DNA of 64,000 nucleotides from Diadema setosum (lineage: Eukaryota > Echinodermata > Echinoidea > Diadematoida > Diadematidae). Made by a program: the position numbers and the translations under genes. Below are positions 1-11,806 of the stretch, in pieces. The notes beneath the pieces were generated by a model, which saw only the letters and a list, made by a program, of their open reading frames with translations, did not search any database and was not told the origin of the DNA. The number at the start of each line of letters is the position of its first letter. Position 1 is the stretch's first letter. The stretch lies in assembly GCA_033980235.1 (NCBI GenBank), contig CM067064.1, positions 6,872,501 through 6,936,500 on the forward strand, written 5' to 3'.

Positions 1-1620
1 TTCATAAGTGGTATCTTGGTATCTCGTAAATAGTTACAAGCCCAATACTCATCTCCACTAATACTGGATACCATCCCTTTAACGTTTAACCAAGAATAGC
101 ATAGATTTGCTCCGCGAAACCGGGGCGTGGTGAGCATATTAGTGTGCTAATATTCTGCCATGGCAATAAATGTCACACGCATGTCTATGAAGATAATAAT
201 TCAGCCAGCCATCTATTAGTTCTAATTCTGCCAGCGGAACAATCACTACCCCCTTCTCTATCTTCTTCCCCCCTTTCTCTCCCATTCCTTTCGTTTTTCT
301 TTGTCTCACTTTCTCTTCCTCCCCCTTCCCTCTCCCTTGCAGTTTCCTCCATCTTTCTTCCATCTGTAAAGATCACGCATCCTGCAGATATAGCTTACAG
401 GAACAGGAAATCAGCGAAACCTAATCAGCTCATTACCCATCTCGATTGTCATTAATACACGCAGTAATGGCAACCCGACAGAATGCGTCGGTCTGGTCTA
501 CTGTATTCCAACCCGCGTGTTAGGCGTAATGAATGCGCGGCTGATGCGGATGCATCTCGTTGGCAGGTTGGATTATAACCGAACATGAGATAGTATTTTG
601 TCCTACGGGATGGTGTCTCTATCGTTTGCGTCCGAAATATCATTCCATCTGACTACTACAGGTGATTAGATATGGTATAGGCAGCTTATAATCCATGATG
701 TCATGTTTGTTAATATTTTCTATTCGTTACTTCATTTTTTGAATAAAGTCTTGGGAAACGACAGCAAATGACAGAGACACACGCAGATACATACATACAT
801 ACATACACACATACATGCATACATACACATACATGCAGACATACACACAAATATAATTATGTATTTATATATACAGACATGAATGTACGTGTATATGGTA
901 AAATGCATATCATATTTTTTGAGCTTCTTCTTCGTGCATAATGTTCTTAGCAGACTATCACACACCTGCAAAGGATCTCTTCAAGAGCGTGAAGGTTTAA
1001 CTCTGGAGTAGAGAAGACGAATGGCTGACCAGAAAAGTTTATCATTGACGTGTTCTCTCTCCGTCCTATTTCTTTCTTAACAAGTTGTGGAAAGAATGCG
1101 TGAATCATTTACTCAGGTCCCTTGATATAATTTATTATCCTTGATATATCAGCGGTACGACAAATCAACCCCCTGTGATGGCTTTATACAAGTTTCTTTT
1201 CTTATAATCATTACCTTATCAGGCGACGTTTTCTTTTTTTTTCTTTCTTTCGTCCTTTTAGCCTTGCCTTTCTCAAAGGGCACAGACAGTCAATGCCCTT
1301 CTCCTCGTCCTCCGTCTGATATTACAGTCAGCTTTCTTCATCTTCCGACTGTGCTTTATCCGTGTTGTTTCTCCCCTTCTATACTCTTCTTTTGCCCCAT
1401 CCGCCACTTTCTCTTTCGGTCTTTGCTTGTCTCTTCGCTTACGTCATGTTAAGACAATCATCTGCTGTAGCTTTCTTTAAGAGACTCATTAATCTATTTA
1501 GCATTTATTGTATTTATCTGCTGTCTTCAACAGCAGCCTGTTACTCCTTCCCTGTAACTCGTGTGTGTTTGATAGTGCTAGCACTTTAGGTATCTTCGTA
1601 TGATTGCTTTCATCACGATC
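1..1620. other. Gene-free stretch, pyrimidine-rich and CATA repeats
   Basis: No exon-like open frame with splice sites and no recognisable protein was found. A pyrimidine-rich tract runs from about 236 to 365, an imperfect CATA-type microsatellite from about 786 to 860, and a second CT-rich stretch from about 1230 to 1440. The open frames here are only low-complexity translations. Confidence 0.6.
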
Positions 1621-1634
1621 AAAACCAAAAGAGC

Positions 1635-1715
1635 GGGATGTTGGCTCTCTTGGTAACGCATCTGCTTTTCAGTCGAATGGCGCGGGTGCGGGCGCGGGGT
1701 CGAATCCCCTTGAGT
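1635..1715 (+). repeat. tRNA-like head of a probable SINE
   Basis: An internal RNA polymerase III promoter-like pair is visible: a box A-like TGGCTCTCTTGG at 1642-1653 and a box B-like GGGTCGAATCC at 1697-1707, about 43 bases apart as in tRNAs. The D-arm and acceptor stem do not fold into a proper tRNA, so a tRNA-derived SINE or tRNA pseudogene is more likely than a working tRNA gene. A short ATCC repeat at 1978-1991 could be its tail, which would make the element about 360 bp. Confidence 0.4.
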
Positions 1716-2414
1716 CTTACTGAACAATGTTGTGTGTTATCACATGCCGTCCACTCTTGTAGAGACAAAACACCCTGTTCCTCGGATACCAGTAGGACAT
1801 AAAATGGAGACCCTGCATGTGGGAGAGTCACAACGGCACGCATGAAAAGATACTGCTTCATTCATTCATCGCAGGGAACATGGTGTACATCCACCAACCC
1901 GGTAAAGTGGTCCGCCCCAAGTACATGCATCACATCTGGACTGTATGGAAGACCGGCTAGAGTGAAGGTGAATATAAACTATCCATCCATCTTAGGAGAT
2001 GGAAAATGAAAACAGACAAGCAAGCAAATCCCCCCAAAAAACATAACACCACCACCATCACCATTGCCTCCCACCTCCACCACCACCACCGCCACCACCG
2101 AAATCACCAGAAATCATCAGCATTCGTCACCCACACCTACCAATACCACCCTCACCACTCTAAGATGATGACCTTCACAATTCTGTATATCTATGGAGTC
2201 CACATTGGACCTACGTATGTCCATGATGTCCTAGTAGTGATGCCTGTAAGAAAGAAAAAGTAGAAAAAAAAAGGCCGATGCATAGTTCAGGACTTCCATA
2301 TATGGATCCCACTGTTATGACTGTGATGGAAAAGTATCATAGACTGCACATGAAACTGTATAGTTAGGACAGACAGACCCTTCTTGACACCGTACCATTA
2401 TTATAATATCGTGG

Positions 2415-2650
2415 TTCGGTGGATAAACGTGTGCAGTCCATCGATTTTCAGGTCAGTGGTTCACTGGCAGCAGCGGTTGTGTCATTTGGTAAGGCACTCG
2501 GCCTCATTGCCCCGTCCTTCGGCGATCGCCTATTTGAGTGCTTCCTTAGAGGCCACATAGAATACAACAACAACAACAACAACGACGACGACGACGACGA
2601 CGACGACGATGATGACGACGACAGCAGCAACAACAACAACAACAACAAAA
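2415..2650 (+). repeat. Possible SINE remnant with (CAA/CGA)n tail
   Basis: A short box A-like stretch (GTCATTTGGTAAGGCA near 2480) is followed about 80 bases later by a CAA/CGA microsatellite at 2563-2650. This layout resembles a retroposon with a simple-sequence tail, but no clear box B is present. The microsatellite itself is certain; the SINE reading is weak. Confidence 0.3.
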
Positions 2651-4403
2651 CAGTTGATATACAGAATATTTCATATGAAAACCGCTGGCCTATAAAATGT
2701 CAGAACCTGAGTAAAATGATTTGCTACTCTCGGAAGAAAAATGTGAATCTTATTTCGACTTCTCAAATTCAGTGCACAAATTTTACAATCCGTCTCAGTG
2801 GATAAATACTTACAAGAACCAGATGCGTAATACATGCACTGTCCCAAATGGTCCGCCTGTTAGTAGACAAAGCCTTAAGGATGTACGCAGGCCTACACCC
2901 AGAATCAGGCATCAATTCTAACTGAAAGACTATACACGTTTGTAAAGCAGTCTTGTTTTATTTCTGATATAGATTCTTTTTTAAATGTTGGTATTATGTT
3001 TTCATATTTTGTCGTTTCGCTTTACATGAGTCCCATTACAAGTTGTGCAATAATACCCCAGTCACTTTTTCAACAGATTGTGGACAAGGATTATGCATTC
3101 TTAGTCGCCTTGGCAACCGGAAGAATACCGCATCAAAGAGAAAGGGGGAGGGGGAGTGAGATAGGAAGATATACAGGGAGAGAGAGAGAAGAGAGATACA
3201 AATAGATAGCCATTATATTATTATCTATAAGCTACTTCTCCCCAGCTAATGGTGTGTGCATGAATGCGACTTAAATCGAGCAGTCGCAGGAAAGTGTAGA
3301 TTACGATATGACGGTAAGGTCTTGAATTTGCAAGTTGCGGTAATAATAAACAAAGGTCAAGATGCCAGTATGCTTACATTATCTTATAGAGTTTAAACTC
3401 TGCCAGCCTCACACAACTCAAGAATTGACTGCAGCGAATAATTCATGAATGCCTATATGCTATGCACATGCAATTACGCCAGTCTTTTTTTTTTCTAATT
3501 CGGTATTTATTAGTAAAAAAAAATAATAAATGGCATTTACAGCAAAGAATAAAAAAATCAAGTGAATTACAGAATCACATAATAAAGGAAAAAAATGCAG
3601 CGTAACAAAATGGATACATAAAACATTACATATCAAATTTGACAACAATACCTTGCAGGAAAACTATGCAGTTTCAAATTGAATTTCAAACCTCCATTTT
3701 TGAAAATGAGTGTCAAGTTTACCTTTCTTTTTGGAAATTCTTTATTCTACTTCTTCATTATTTTTTAAGTAAGCCTGAAAAGATTCCAAAATACGGGTTT
3801 TGTTCTGGAATTTACAAACATATATGAAATACTTTACGGATAGAAAAATATATGATAATATAAGAATCTCCATGTAAACCGTACATTTTCTCAAAATTAG
3901 AAAAATTGAAATTTTTCTTTTCCTAATTACGCCAGTCTTCAGCTCAAGAGCCCTGTACTGCGAATTATGTCTGTATTCTGTCATAAAATCGGATCATCAG
4001 TCCTCAATGCTGAATAAACTTGACTGAAAGTCGCAATTAGTTTTGTTGTTGTCTTTTACGCGGAAATGCTCCCTTTATCTCTTTAATGCAGCAACGATCA
4101 AGACGGTAATATAAAATCCAGCGAAATTGCGTGTTCAAATTTGACCCGAGCTCTTCCGCCTGACTGGGAAATTTACCCCTCATTGTTTGATGAATATCAG
4201 AATGATTTTTTTTTCTCTGTTTGTTCGGATGCCTATTTTCCTACGCTATATAAATTCCCTCTGTTTCAGTGAAGATATCACATTGCTCTCATTACTCACC
4301 TCTCAGCGTAGAAACTCTGCCTTTACTGGCTTTCGTTAGGTCTTTTTTTCACCCTTGTTAGAAACTCCCGAAATGAATTTGATAGTTCAAAACATTTATT
4401 GCA

Positions 4404-4576
4404 CATGAATAAGGAACAGATTGCACATGAATGAAGAAAATATGAAGAAAAATATGGTGAAACATCTAGAAATCAGCAAGCTAACAATAAATAAGGAACA
4501 TATTGCACATGAATAAAGAAAATATGAAGAAAAATTTGGTGAAACATCTGCAAAAGAAATCAGCAAGCTAACAATA
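4404..4576. repeat. Tandem duplication, about 83-bp unit
   Basis: Two adjacent copies share the phrases GGAACAKATTGCACATGAAT, AAAATATGAAGAAAAAT and AATCAGCAAGCTAACAAT. They differ by a few substitutions and a short insertion (GCAAAAG) in the second. Local AT-rich duplication without coding content. Confidence 0.75.
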
Positions 4577-4746
4577 CTTGGCCCGCAGGCAACAAACTAA
4601 TAGATAGAGAGAGATCAGGGACACACGCGGATCCTCTGCAGTTCTCCCTCGTTTCGTCATGTTCAATGACCCGTTCATACAGGGTAGAGGGATGAGCACG
4701 CAAGAATCTCTTACATAAAAGACAATACAGACATGAATGGGCAGTT

Positions 4747-4750
<4 letters not shown>

Positions 4751-4797
<47 letters not shown>
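4751..4797. repeat. (AT)n microsatellite
   Basis: A nearly pure AT dinucleotide tract of about 47 bases. Confidence 0.95.
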
Positions 4798-4801
<4 letters not shown>

Positions 4802-6308
4802 TCAAAATAAGATTGAAGAGGTTATTTATATATATCTTGTGTGAGAGAATAATGTATGATTCTTAACATGTATTGTGATACATATTGCTTTTGTAAAACT
4901 AATGTTTTTTTTTTTTACATATGCATTAATCATGATTATGAGAGAATAGGAAATGGTCAACATGCTACCAGAGATTCGCGCCTATTCTTATTTATCGTTG
5001 CATTTATCGTTGCATGAAATGACCTCTCTGAACTGTGAGAAAAACAGACAGCCACAGACCCTATATCAGGGACAGAGTGAATGTGAGACGACAGAGGAGC
5101 GAAAGAAGGAACGAAAAACAACAACGACAAAAAAGGATATGGCTACACATGAAGAGAAATAAAGTTGCTAAGCCCATGGCTCAGCGACACCTGACGGTGA
5201 AAAGAAAACAAACCGAAAACAGCCTGACAAATTAATCTTGTTTGTTGAGTGCCCTTACAGCTAAATGCACACAAGATGAAGAAACATTACGTTGGAGAGA
5301 AGGCGCATGTGATACCAGCTTGTCAACACTATGTCATTTCTTCTGTATATAATATTATAGTACACTAGTAAAAGGGGAAGTCTTCTCTACACTCATAAGA
5401 AGCGGAGTTGCTTTTTTCTTTTTATCTCTCTTTAACTTTCCCTCTTTACACTTCTGCCCCAGACGAAAGTCGGATGTAAGAAGGAATTTTCACATCCTCA
5501 TACCAGTATCAATCGTGTCAGATAACACAACTTCATTTCCAAGATATGTCAAAGTGGTTGAAAGATTGATATGAAAACTCACTCTCTATGTCATCTTCTA
5601 TATCATAGAACATAATTATTTTCGAACTATTTGCAGAATGTGTCGTCATCCAGACATTTTAAGCCAAAGTAGTACGCAGCAAAATACAAATGACATCAAA
5701 ATAATAACCATGAGTATATAACACGTAAACAATTTCTTCGAATTTGGAAGTCTAACATCTGTTATCTAGAATTCATCGATATTCTTTTCAAGTTTGATTT
5801 ACTTCTCTCTTGAATATAAGATATCGGGATGGAACTGTATGGCCACTCTCGAAAGTATAGACCTCCTTGAATTGTCAGTTTGTATATTTCATGCATGTAT
5901 ACCAAATTATGATTGCCAATGAAAAATCCGCCTAGGCTCACAGTTGTTTTCGTAGATTTCATGAGATACCTGTCGTCTAAAATCTACAGATTCCGCTGTC
6001 GATGCAGTCCGTCTTGTTCATTATGCCAGAAACGATTGAAAGACAATCAATGAACTCTGAATACAACCCCTGTTGACGGGTTCCTGAGTTTTTGGTTTTT
6101 TTTTATTATTATTATTATTGAAAAGGCACCCGTGCTCGAGGTCGCTTCGGAAGAGTATTAAAGAAGTAAATGAACTGAATCCATGTACTGCATTTCATAC
6201 ACTTTGATTTGCCCATGGTTTGCTTCGAACATGCTTTCCAGATAAAATGTGAAAACCGATCCATTTCGAGCATGGCTAACATACAGTGGCACCTGTCGGG
6301 CATGATAC

Positions 6309-6553
6309 ACGCGAGATCTAAAGTCTAAGGTATCACTTTTGATTCTCGGAAACCAATAAGTCTATGCCTTTAAAACCAAATGGTAAACGTCTCCACAAAT
6401 TTTGATTCTTGGCCTGTTATAGGATCATTTTATGCAGGCCAAGTATCAATAATTATTTATGGAGACGTTACATCAAATACTATTTGGTTTCTAGGGCATA
6501 CATTTCATTGTTTCCAAGAATCAAGCGCGGTAGCTATAGACTTTACATCTCAC
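6309..6553. mobile_element. Imperfect palindromic (foldback/MITE-like) element
   Basis: The two halves are inverted copies. The left half contains AGATCTAAAGTCTA, AAAACCAAAT, AACGTCTCCA and TTGGCCTG. The right half returns these as CAGGCCAA, TGGAGACGTT, ATTTGGTTT and TAGACTTTACATCT. Arms are about 110 bases with many mismatches around a short loop near 6420-6436. No open frame fits inside, so it is an aged non-autonomous hairpin element. The superfamily is unknown. Confidence 0.65.
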
Positions 6554-6902
6554 GTAAAGCCATCGGAACAATTGCCATCCTGTTGCATGTACATAGATTT
6601 TGCGTGGAATACCATTTTCTTTATAATGAGTCATGACAAATACACGTCCTCTGAGGATTAACAATACCGTAGTTACGAAGCATAGTAAATAGACTACTCA
6701 ATTATTATGTCATCGTCTTGTCAGACCCCGGAGGAGAGTGATTACTCATGAAGCATTTTATACTGATTGTACCGCTGTAAATTTCATTCTCTGAAATAGG
6801 CAGGCGTGTCAACAGAGGCCTGCGGTGTTATAATACGCAATTAAAATTACGTTTTATTGTTGTTGTTTTTTTTTGTGCGACGCTCTCCTCCGCATAACAT
6901 TT

Positions 6903-6946
6903 GGTGTGTGTGTGTGTGTGTGCGTGTGTGTGTGCGTGTGTGTGTA
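6903..6946. repeat. (GT)n microsatellite
   Basis: Imperfect TG dinucleotide tract with occasional C interruptions. Confidence 0.9.
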
Positions 6947-7862
6947 TTGTTCTTTTCCTTGTTTTTATATACAAAATTCTTTTTTTCATTCGTAATATTG
7001 ACAATGTGGAATTTATGTTGTCTTAATGAAATTTGTGTTATCTTGTCATGAATTAATTTGTATATTGTTTAGATGAAAAAGGGAAATAAAAAATTGAAAA
7101 AAATATATATGTATAAACTCCTGCTCCATTCTGGCGCCGTGATGTAATAATGAAGGCGCCCTGATGATTTTCGAAATCTTTCGCGCTCCAACTACACAAA
7201 AAATACGAAAATTCTTGGAAGTTTGTTCCTCCATTTCTATTTTCATGCATAATTCCCTATATACATGATATACCCATCAAGGAATTGGCAACCCTCATTG
7301 GAAATACAAAATAAATATATTCAACAGCCAATACACACGATGTAAACGATAAAGTGCAGTGCCTGTCGAATCAAATAAACGCACAGACATACATACAGGT
7401 GGTATTTTGCCTGCAACTTGACATCTTGAATTGTAAACCACGGAAATCAACCGCATTTTTTTTTTTTTTTTTTTTTAGATCGTTGTTCTTGTCATTTTTG
7501 CTTTGGTTAGCAATAGATGCTGAGATTCCAACTTTTCACATGACATCTTCGAACCGGTGTTGGAAATCGATAATGATTTGCCGATGACGACCGTTGCGAG
7601 GTCATTTTCTTCCTGAAGGTCAAGAATGTCTAAAATAGAAACACGGAATGACCCTCAGTCCGTCCTTTCCCCCACACTTCATGCTTCCAGTAATTTACCT
7701 GACTACCTTAAATAAGACACGGATTCGTCCTCGATAAGGGTAAGACGTGCTCTAGCCTCTGTGGGTATACAGAAAATGAGCAACGTTATGTTTATCGATT
7801 TATCTACAATACATTCATTTGATCCGCACAATTACGGATATACAATCGCATATAATATATAC
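6947..7862. other. Gene-free stretch
   Basis: AT-rich sequence with a poly-T run at about 7456-7475. No coding signal, repeat boundary or RNA gene was recognised. Confidence 0.5.
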
Positions 7863-9132
7863 AACTAGAAATGTCGCTTTGGCGACTGGTATGCCTCCGC
7901 CATAATGCATGATTTTCCCAATAGGTCTAGATAGTACATGTGGACACTGTGTGATTACATTTTCACAAAATTGGCAAAATATTGGAATGACAAGTTTGTC
8001 ACAAATGTGTTGAATGTTCACCTTCCTTGACGTAGGTTTAATTGGATGAATAGGAGAGCATGTATCTAGGGATTTAAGGACTTAAACTTGACTTTGACCC
8101 ATTCATACATTTAGGCATTGAGTAATTTTCAAGGTACAGGTGTGGAGAAAAAGTGCAATTTCTGAATTGAATAGTAAATTGTTACCATTTTCATCTGGCC
8201 CTTGACCCTAAAATTCATAAGATAATTACTTTCAGGTAGAACATGCATAATATGTACTAAGTTTCAAAGTAACTTGAGCCACTTCCGAGATATGGAGGAA
8301 AAAGTTAGTTCAGCACTTTCACTTGATCTTTGACCTTTTGACCATTGAGGCAAAAAGAGAAAAAAAAAACTTTCCAGAGAATTTCTATTAGGTTACACAC
8401 GCATACACCAAGTGTAAAAAAATAACCCTGCTGGCATTGCATAGATATGAGGGTAATAGTAAAATTTTGAAGTCTTGCACTTGACCTTTGACCCCTGACC
8501 TTTGACCCCATGAACCCTACATTAGTACAGTACATGTATATACTATGTTCCATGAAGATACCTTGAACAATTTTCTAAGGTACGGAGAAAAAAAAAGAAG
8601 TTTTAATATTTTTACTTGACCTTTTGACCTTTGACCTTTGACCTCATGACCCAAACTTTCACCAGAGAATCTTAATTGGGTAATACATGTATACACTAAG
8701 TTTCAAGAAAATCTCTTCAGGCATTCAATAGATATGGTGGAAATAGTGAAATTTTATGTATTTGACCCTGACCTTTTGACCTTTGACCTCATGACCCAAA
8801 CTTTCACCAGAGAATCTTAATTGGGTAATACATGTATACACTAAGTTTCAAGAAAATATCTTCAGGCATTCAATAGATATGGTGGAAATAGTGAAATTTT
8901 ATGTATTTGACCTTGACCTTTTGACCTTTGACCTTGAGCATGCGAACTCAAAAGTTGATAGGCACAACTTCACCCCCTAATACACACACACATGCCAAGT
9001 TTCATTAGGATACCTCAACAGGTTTCGATAGTTACCTTGTCCACAAAATTCATTACGGACGGACGGACGGACGGACGGACGGACAACCCGAAAACATAAT
9101 GCCTCCGGCACCACTTCGTGGCGGAGGCATAA
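7863..9132 (-). mobile_element. AGGTCA/ACGG element, family 1, copy A
   Basis: This 1.27-kb block is the reverse complement of 24,055-25,416 and is related to 62,843-63,825. One end carries TATGCCTCCGCCA (7888-7900) and the other its exact inverse TGGCGGAGGCATA (near 9120-9132). The latter is half of a terminal hairpin with ATGCCTCCG / CGGAGGCAT stem arms. Inside are two tandem units of about 145 bp, many TGACCTTTGACCT motifs and a short (GGAC)n tract at 9056-9085. No protein is encoded. Subterminal inverted repeats, tandem repeats, a microsatellite and an end hairpin are the layout of HINE/DINE-like and bivalve pearl-type elements thought to derive from Helitron-like transposons. Assignment to that group is inference. 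Confidence 0.8.
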
Positions 9133-9914
9133 AAACACCAATGCACACGCACACAAACAAACGAACAAACGCGATAGATACGAGTTAATGATATAACAAG
9201 GATGATGACAAAAATGATGACGTTGATCGCAAAATCACTGAAATAATGCTGTCTGCCAATCCACTCCCTCCCTCCCCCGTTGCTTGCTTCATATAACATA
9301 ATTAAACTCAACCCTAGATATAGTTTCGAAGATGATCCAAATGTCAGTTATTCCTGCCCTTTCATCAACATCGTGACTCAGTTTATGCTACCCGTTAACA
9401 AAATAATGGCTGACAAAGTACACATGATGTGCTTGGAAAACTCGTCCAGAAAGTTCTGTCTCCTGGGATCATACCCCATACGTCTCTTATCTGATGATTA
9501 CATGGATTCAAAAGGCATTTTTGATACATCAGTGCTGAACATCGCATGAACCTTTTTCATCCCATCCACTTTCCACCCTCCCAACGTGGTTTGAATCGAT
9601 ACAGAGTCAAGGAATCCGAAGTACTGCAGACGGTATGTCGATGTGTTTTCCTAAATCTTAATGTTGATAAATTTTGTTTTCATGTCGAGGGAAAGTGGGT
9701 AATACAAATGGCCAGAGGGGCTTGTGGAGGAGAAAAATGAGAGAGAAGCCTTCCAGCCGATTTGTAAAAACAAGACGTGTTATTCCAAGGCTTCGGATTA
9801 AGTACAAAATTAATAGCACCGTGACCGAACAGTAGGCTATAATGTGTGTGTGTGTGCGTGTGTGTGTGTGCGCGCGCGAGCTTGCGTTCTTTTGTGTTTA
9901 TGATATTTGTGTCC
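9133..9914. other. Gene-free stretch with (GT)n tract
   Basis: No gene recognised. A TG/CG dinucleotide tract lies at about 9842-9880 just before the palindromic element. Confidence 0.5.
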
Positions 9915-10247
9915 CAATGGCCCGAATTCACGAAGGTGGTACAAATGAAACCATGGTTTAAACCATGGACAAAAACCATGGAATGCCAAGTGTCGCATGG
10001 GATATTTCGCTACGAAATCAGTAATTTCGTCGATGAAATGATTATTTTGTAAAGAAATGACAACTTTTGTAACTAAATGAACATTTCGTCCACGAAATGA
10101 TAATTTCGTTAACGAAACAGTCATTTTGTCGACGAAATTACAAATTTCGTAACGAAATATTCCGTGTGACACTTGGCGCTCCATGGTTTTTGTCCTTGGT
10201 TTAGACCATGGTTTCATTTGTACCACCTTCGTGAATTCGGGCCATTG
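9915..10247. mobile_element. 333-bp MITE with about 95-bp inverted arms
   Basis: The left end CAATGGCCCGAATTCACGAA is mirrored at the right end as TTCGTGAATTCGGGCCATTG. The inverse match continues for about 95 bases on each side with few mismatches, including several CCATGG-type sites. The central 160 bases (10,001-10,160) are an array of eight 20-bp palindromes. The hexamer TGTGTC occurs close to both ends and may be the target-site duplication. No coding capacity. Superfamily unassigned. Confidence 0.9.
10001..10160. repeat. Eight tandem 20-bp palindromes
   Basis: Eight consecutive 20-base units follow the pattern nnAATTTCGTnnACGAAATg. Each unit is itself a palindrome with a two-base centre. 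The spacing is exactly 20 bases throughout. Units 3 and 4 (10,041-10,080) are the most degraded; units 1, 2, 5, 6, 7 and 8 retain most of the TTTCGT / ACGAAA arms. The array forms the centre of the MITE at 9915-10,247. Confidence 0.9.
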
Positions 10248-11744
10248 TGTCTATTTTAGCCCTCTCGTTGGGCTCACATTACAAACATGTGTGGGGGAAA
10301 GTGTGTTTGTGTGTGTGAGGGAGCAGTAATCAGAGGGAAAGACCTTAAACAAGTTTAACAATTACCGCCCGATGGTAACTATATAAGGTGTTTGGATGTA
10401 GGACGCTATTGTCGCTGCGAGACCAAAATCTGACGGATGAGAAGACAGACAAACAGACAGACAGACATGGCAGACAGGCAGACAGAGAGAGAGAGAAAAA
10501 AAGAGAGAACGTAAAAAAGGAGAAATGTAGTGACATATTATGAGGCGCCAAATTAAGTCACTTTCGGACACCTCCGCGACGCCAGTCGTAAGCGGTGACT
10601 GGAGGACGGATAGACGTGTAAAACGGATCGTTACGAAAACCTCTCTAATGATGTAATAATGTCTAGGAGCAACGCACTCGTACCTCCTTAGTGAATGTGT
10701 CTTCCCCTCCCCCATTTTGAAAAGGGGTGGATGAAGTTTTTCGTCAGCGAGAAAAATTGAACTGAAAGTTTCGAAACCTCGATTGAGAATGAGAGACGTA
10801 GGCTAATCCACTGTTCAATGATTGTGTCTCTGATCAATGTAATGCTCGTCCAGAAACTCGTCTTTTCAAAGAAATTGTTATTATTGAAGTCAGAAAATGC
10901 AATCAGAAGAGTTCATCCTTGTGATATGGTAAACCGTGGCTTTTCACTATGATCAGAGTGAGAAAAAGAAGCTATCAAATCCAAGCCTGAGTATCTTCCA
11001 AACTTTGGTTGAAAATCACGACAGCGAGTCGCGTCTTGTGCTGCTACGAGATTCGCTCTTCAGAAGCAGTGGCAGCATCGTGCCTCTTATCATTATACGA
11101 GAGAGTTATTTCCTTCCGTGTAGTACTTACGTCTATCCAACAGCATAATCATTAAATCCAGAACAATAAAAACGACCACAGGCAGATACGTCGCATTACT
11201 GTAGGCAACTAATTAAACCATTCAAACTGATGTTTGTGGATAATGATATACTCATTGATACTTATCATAATAAAAATCTTAATACTCATTCAATTTATTT
11301 CTATAGTGGCTTTGCTGGAAATGCCACACGCGTGATAGCTCTGAACATGGTATTTACAGAACCTGGAAGAAGAGATGTATCTCTTTTTTACAATCTCGAA
11401 CTTATCTTTACCTCGCTTCGGACTATGCATGTGAATTTGATGTATGGTGCCACTAACAAATGGTCCCTGGAGATCCTTATCAACTGGGGCAAAAAGGGGG
11501 CAAAAAAGGGGGAAAAAAAGGGGGGGGGGGAACCAAAAAGAATTGTTGTCTTACGGGGCACACTGGGACCGTGTCATGTTTCGGTGATGTTATCGATCAC
11601 TCGACAGCTGGGAAAATGTCGGGTCACTTGTTTCTTGGCGATTTAAAGGGCAAATCCACTTCATAGTCAAGTTGAAAAACAAACAAAACTAGTGTATGTT
11701 TCATTAAAATGTGACAGTGATGTAAAAGGTATAGAATTTTAAGC

Positions 11745-11806
<62 letters not shown>

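Larger units (their letters stand above)
2651..6308. other. Gene-free stretch
   Basis: I see no gene. Apart from a short tandem duplication near 4.4-4.6 kb and an (AT)n tract, the DNA is AT-rich and unstructured, with homopolymer runs and a GA-rich patch at about 3136-3198. None of the open frames shows a domain, a signal peptide or convincing splice sites. Confidence 0.5.

Noticed and set aside
1635..1715. A functional tRNA gene
   Set aside because: Boxes A and B are present, but the D stem and acceptor stem do not pair and no clean anticodon stem can be drawn.
10001..10160. CRISPR-like array
   Set aside because: There are no spacers. The units are contiguous palindromes inside a eukaryotic MITE, with no cas genes and a clearly animal context.
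9680..10226. Overlapping frames of 99 and 129 codons on the minus strand
   Set aside because: They run through the palindromic MITE and a GT tract and have no coding features.
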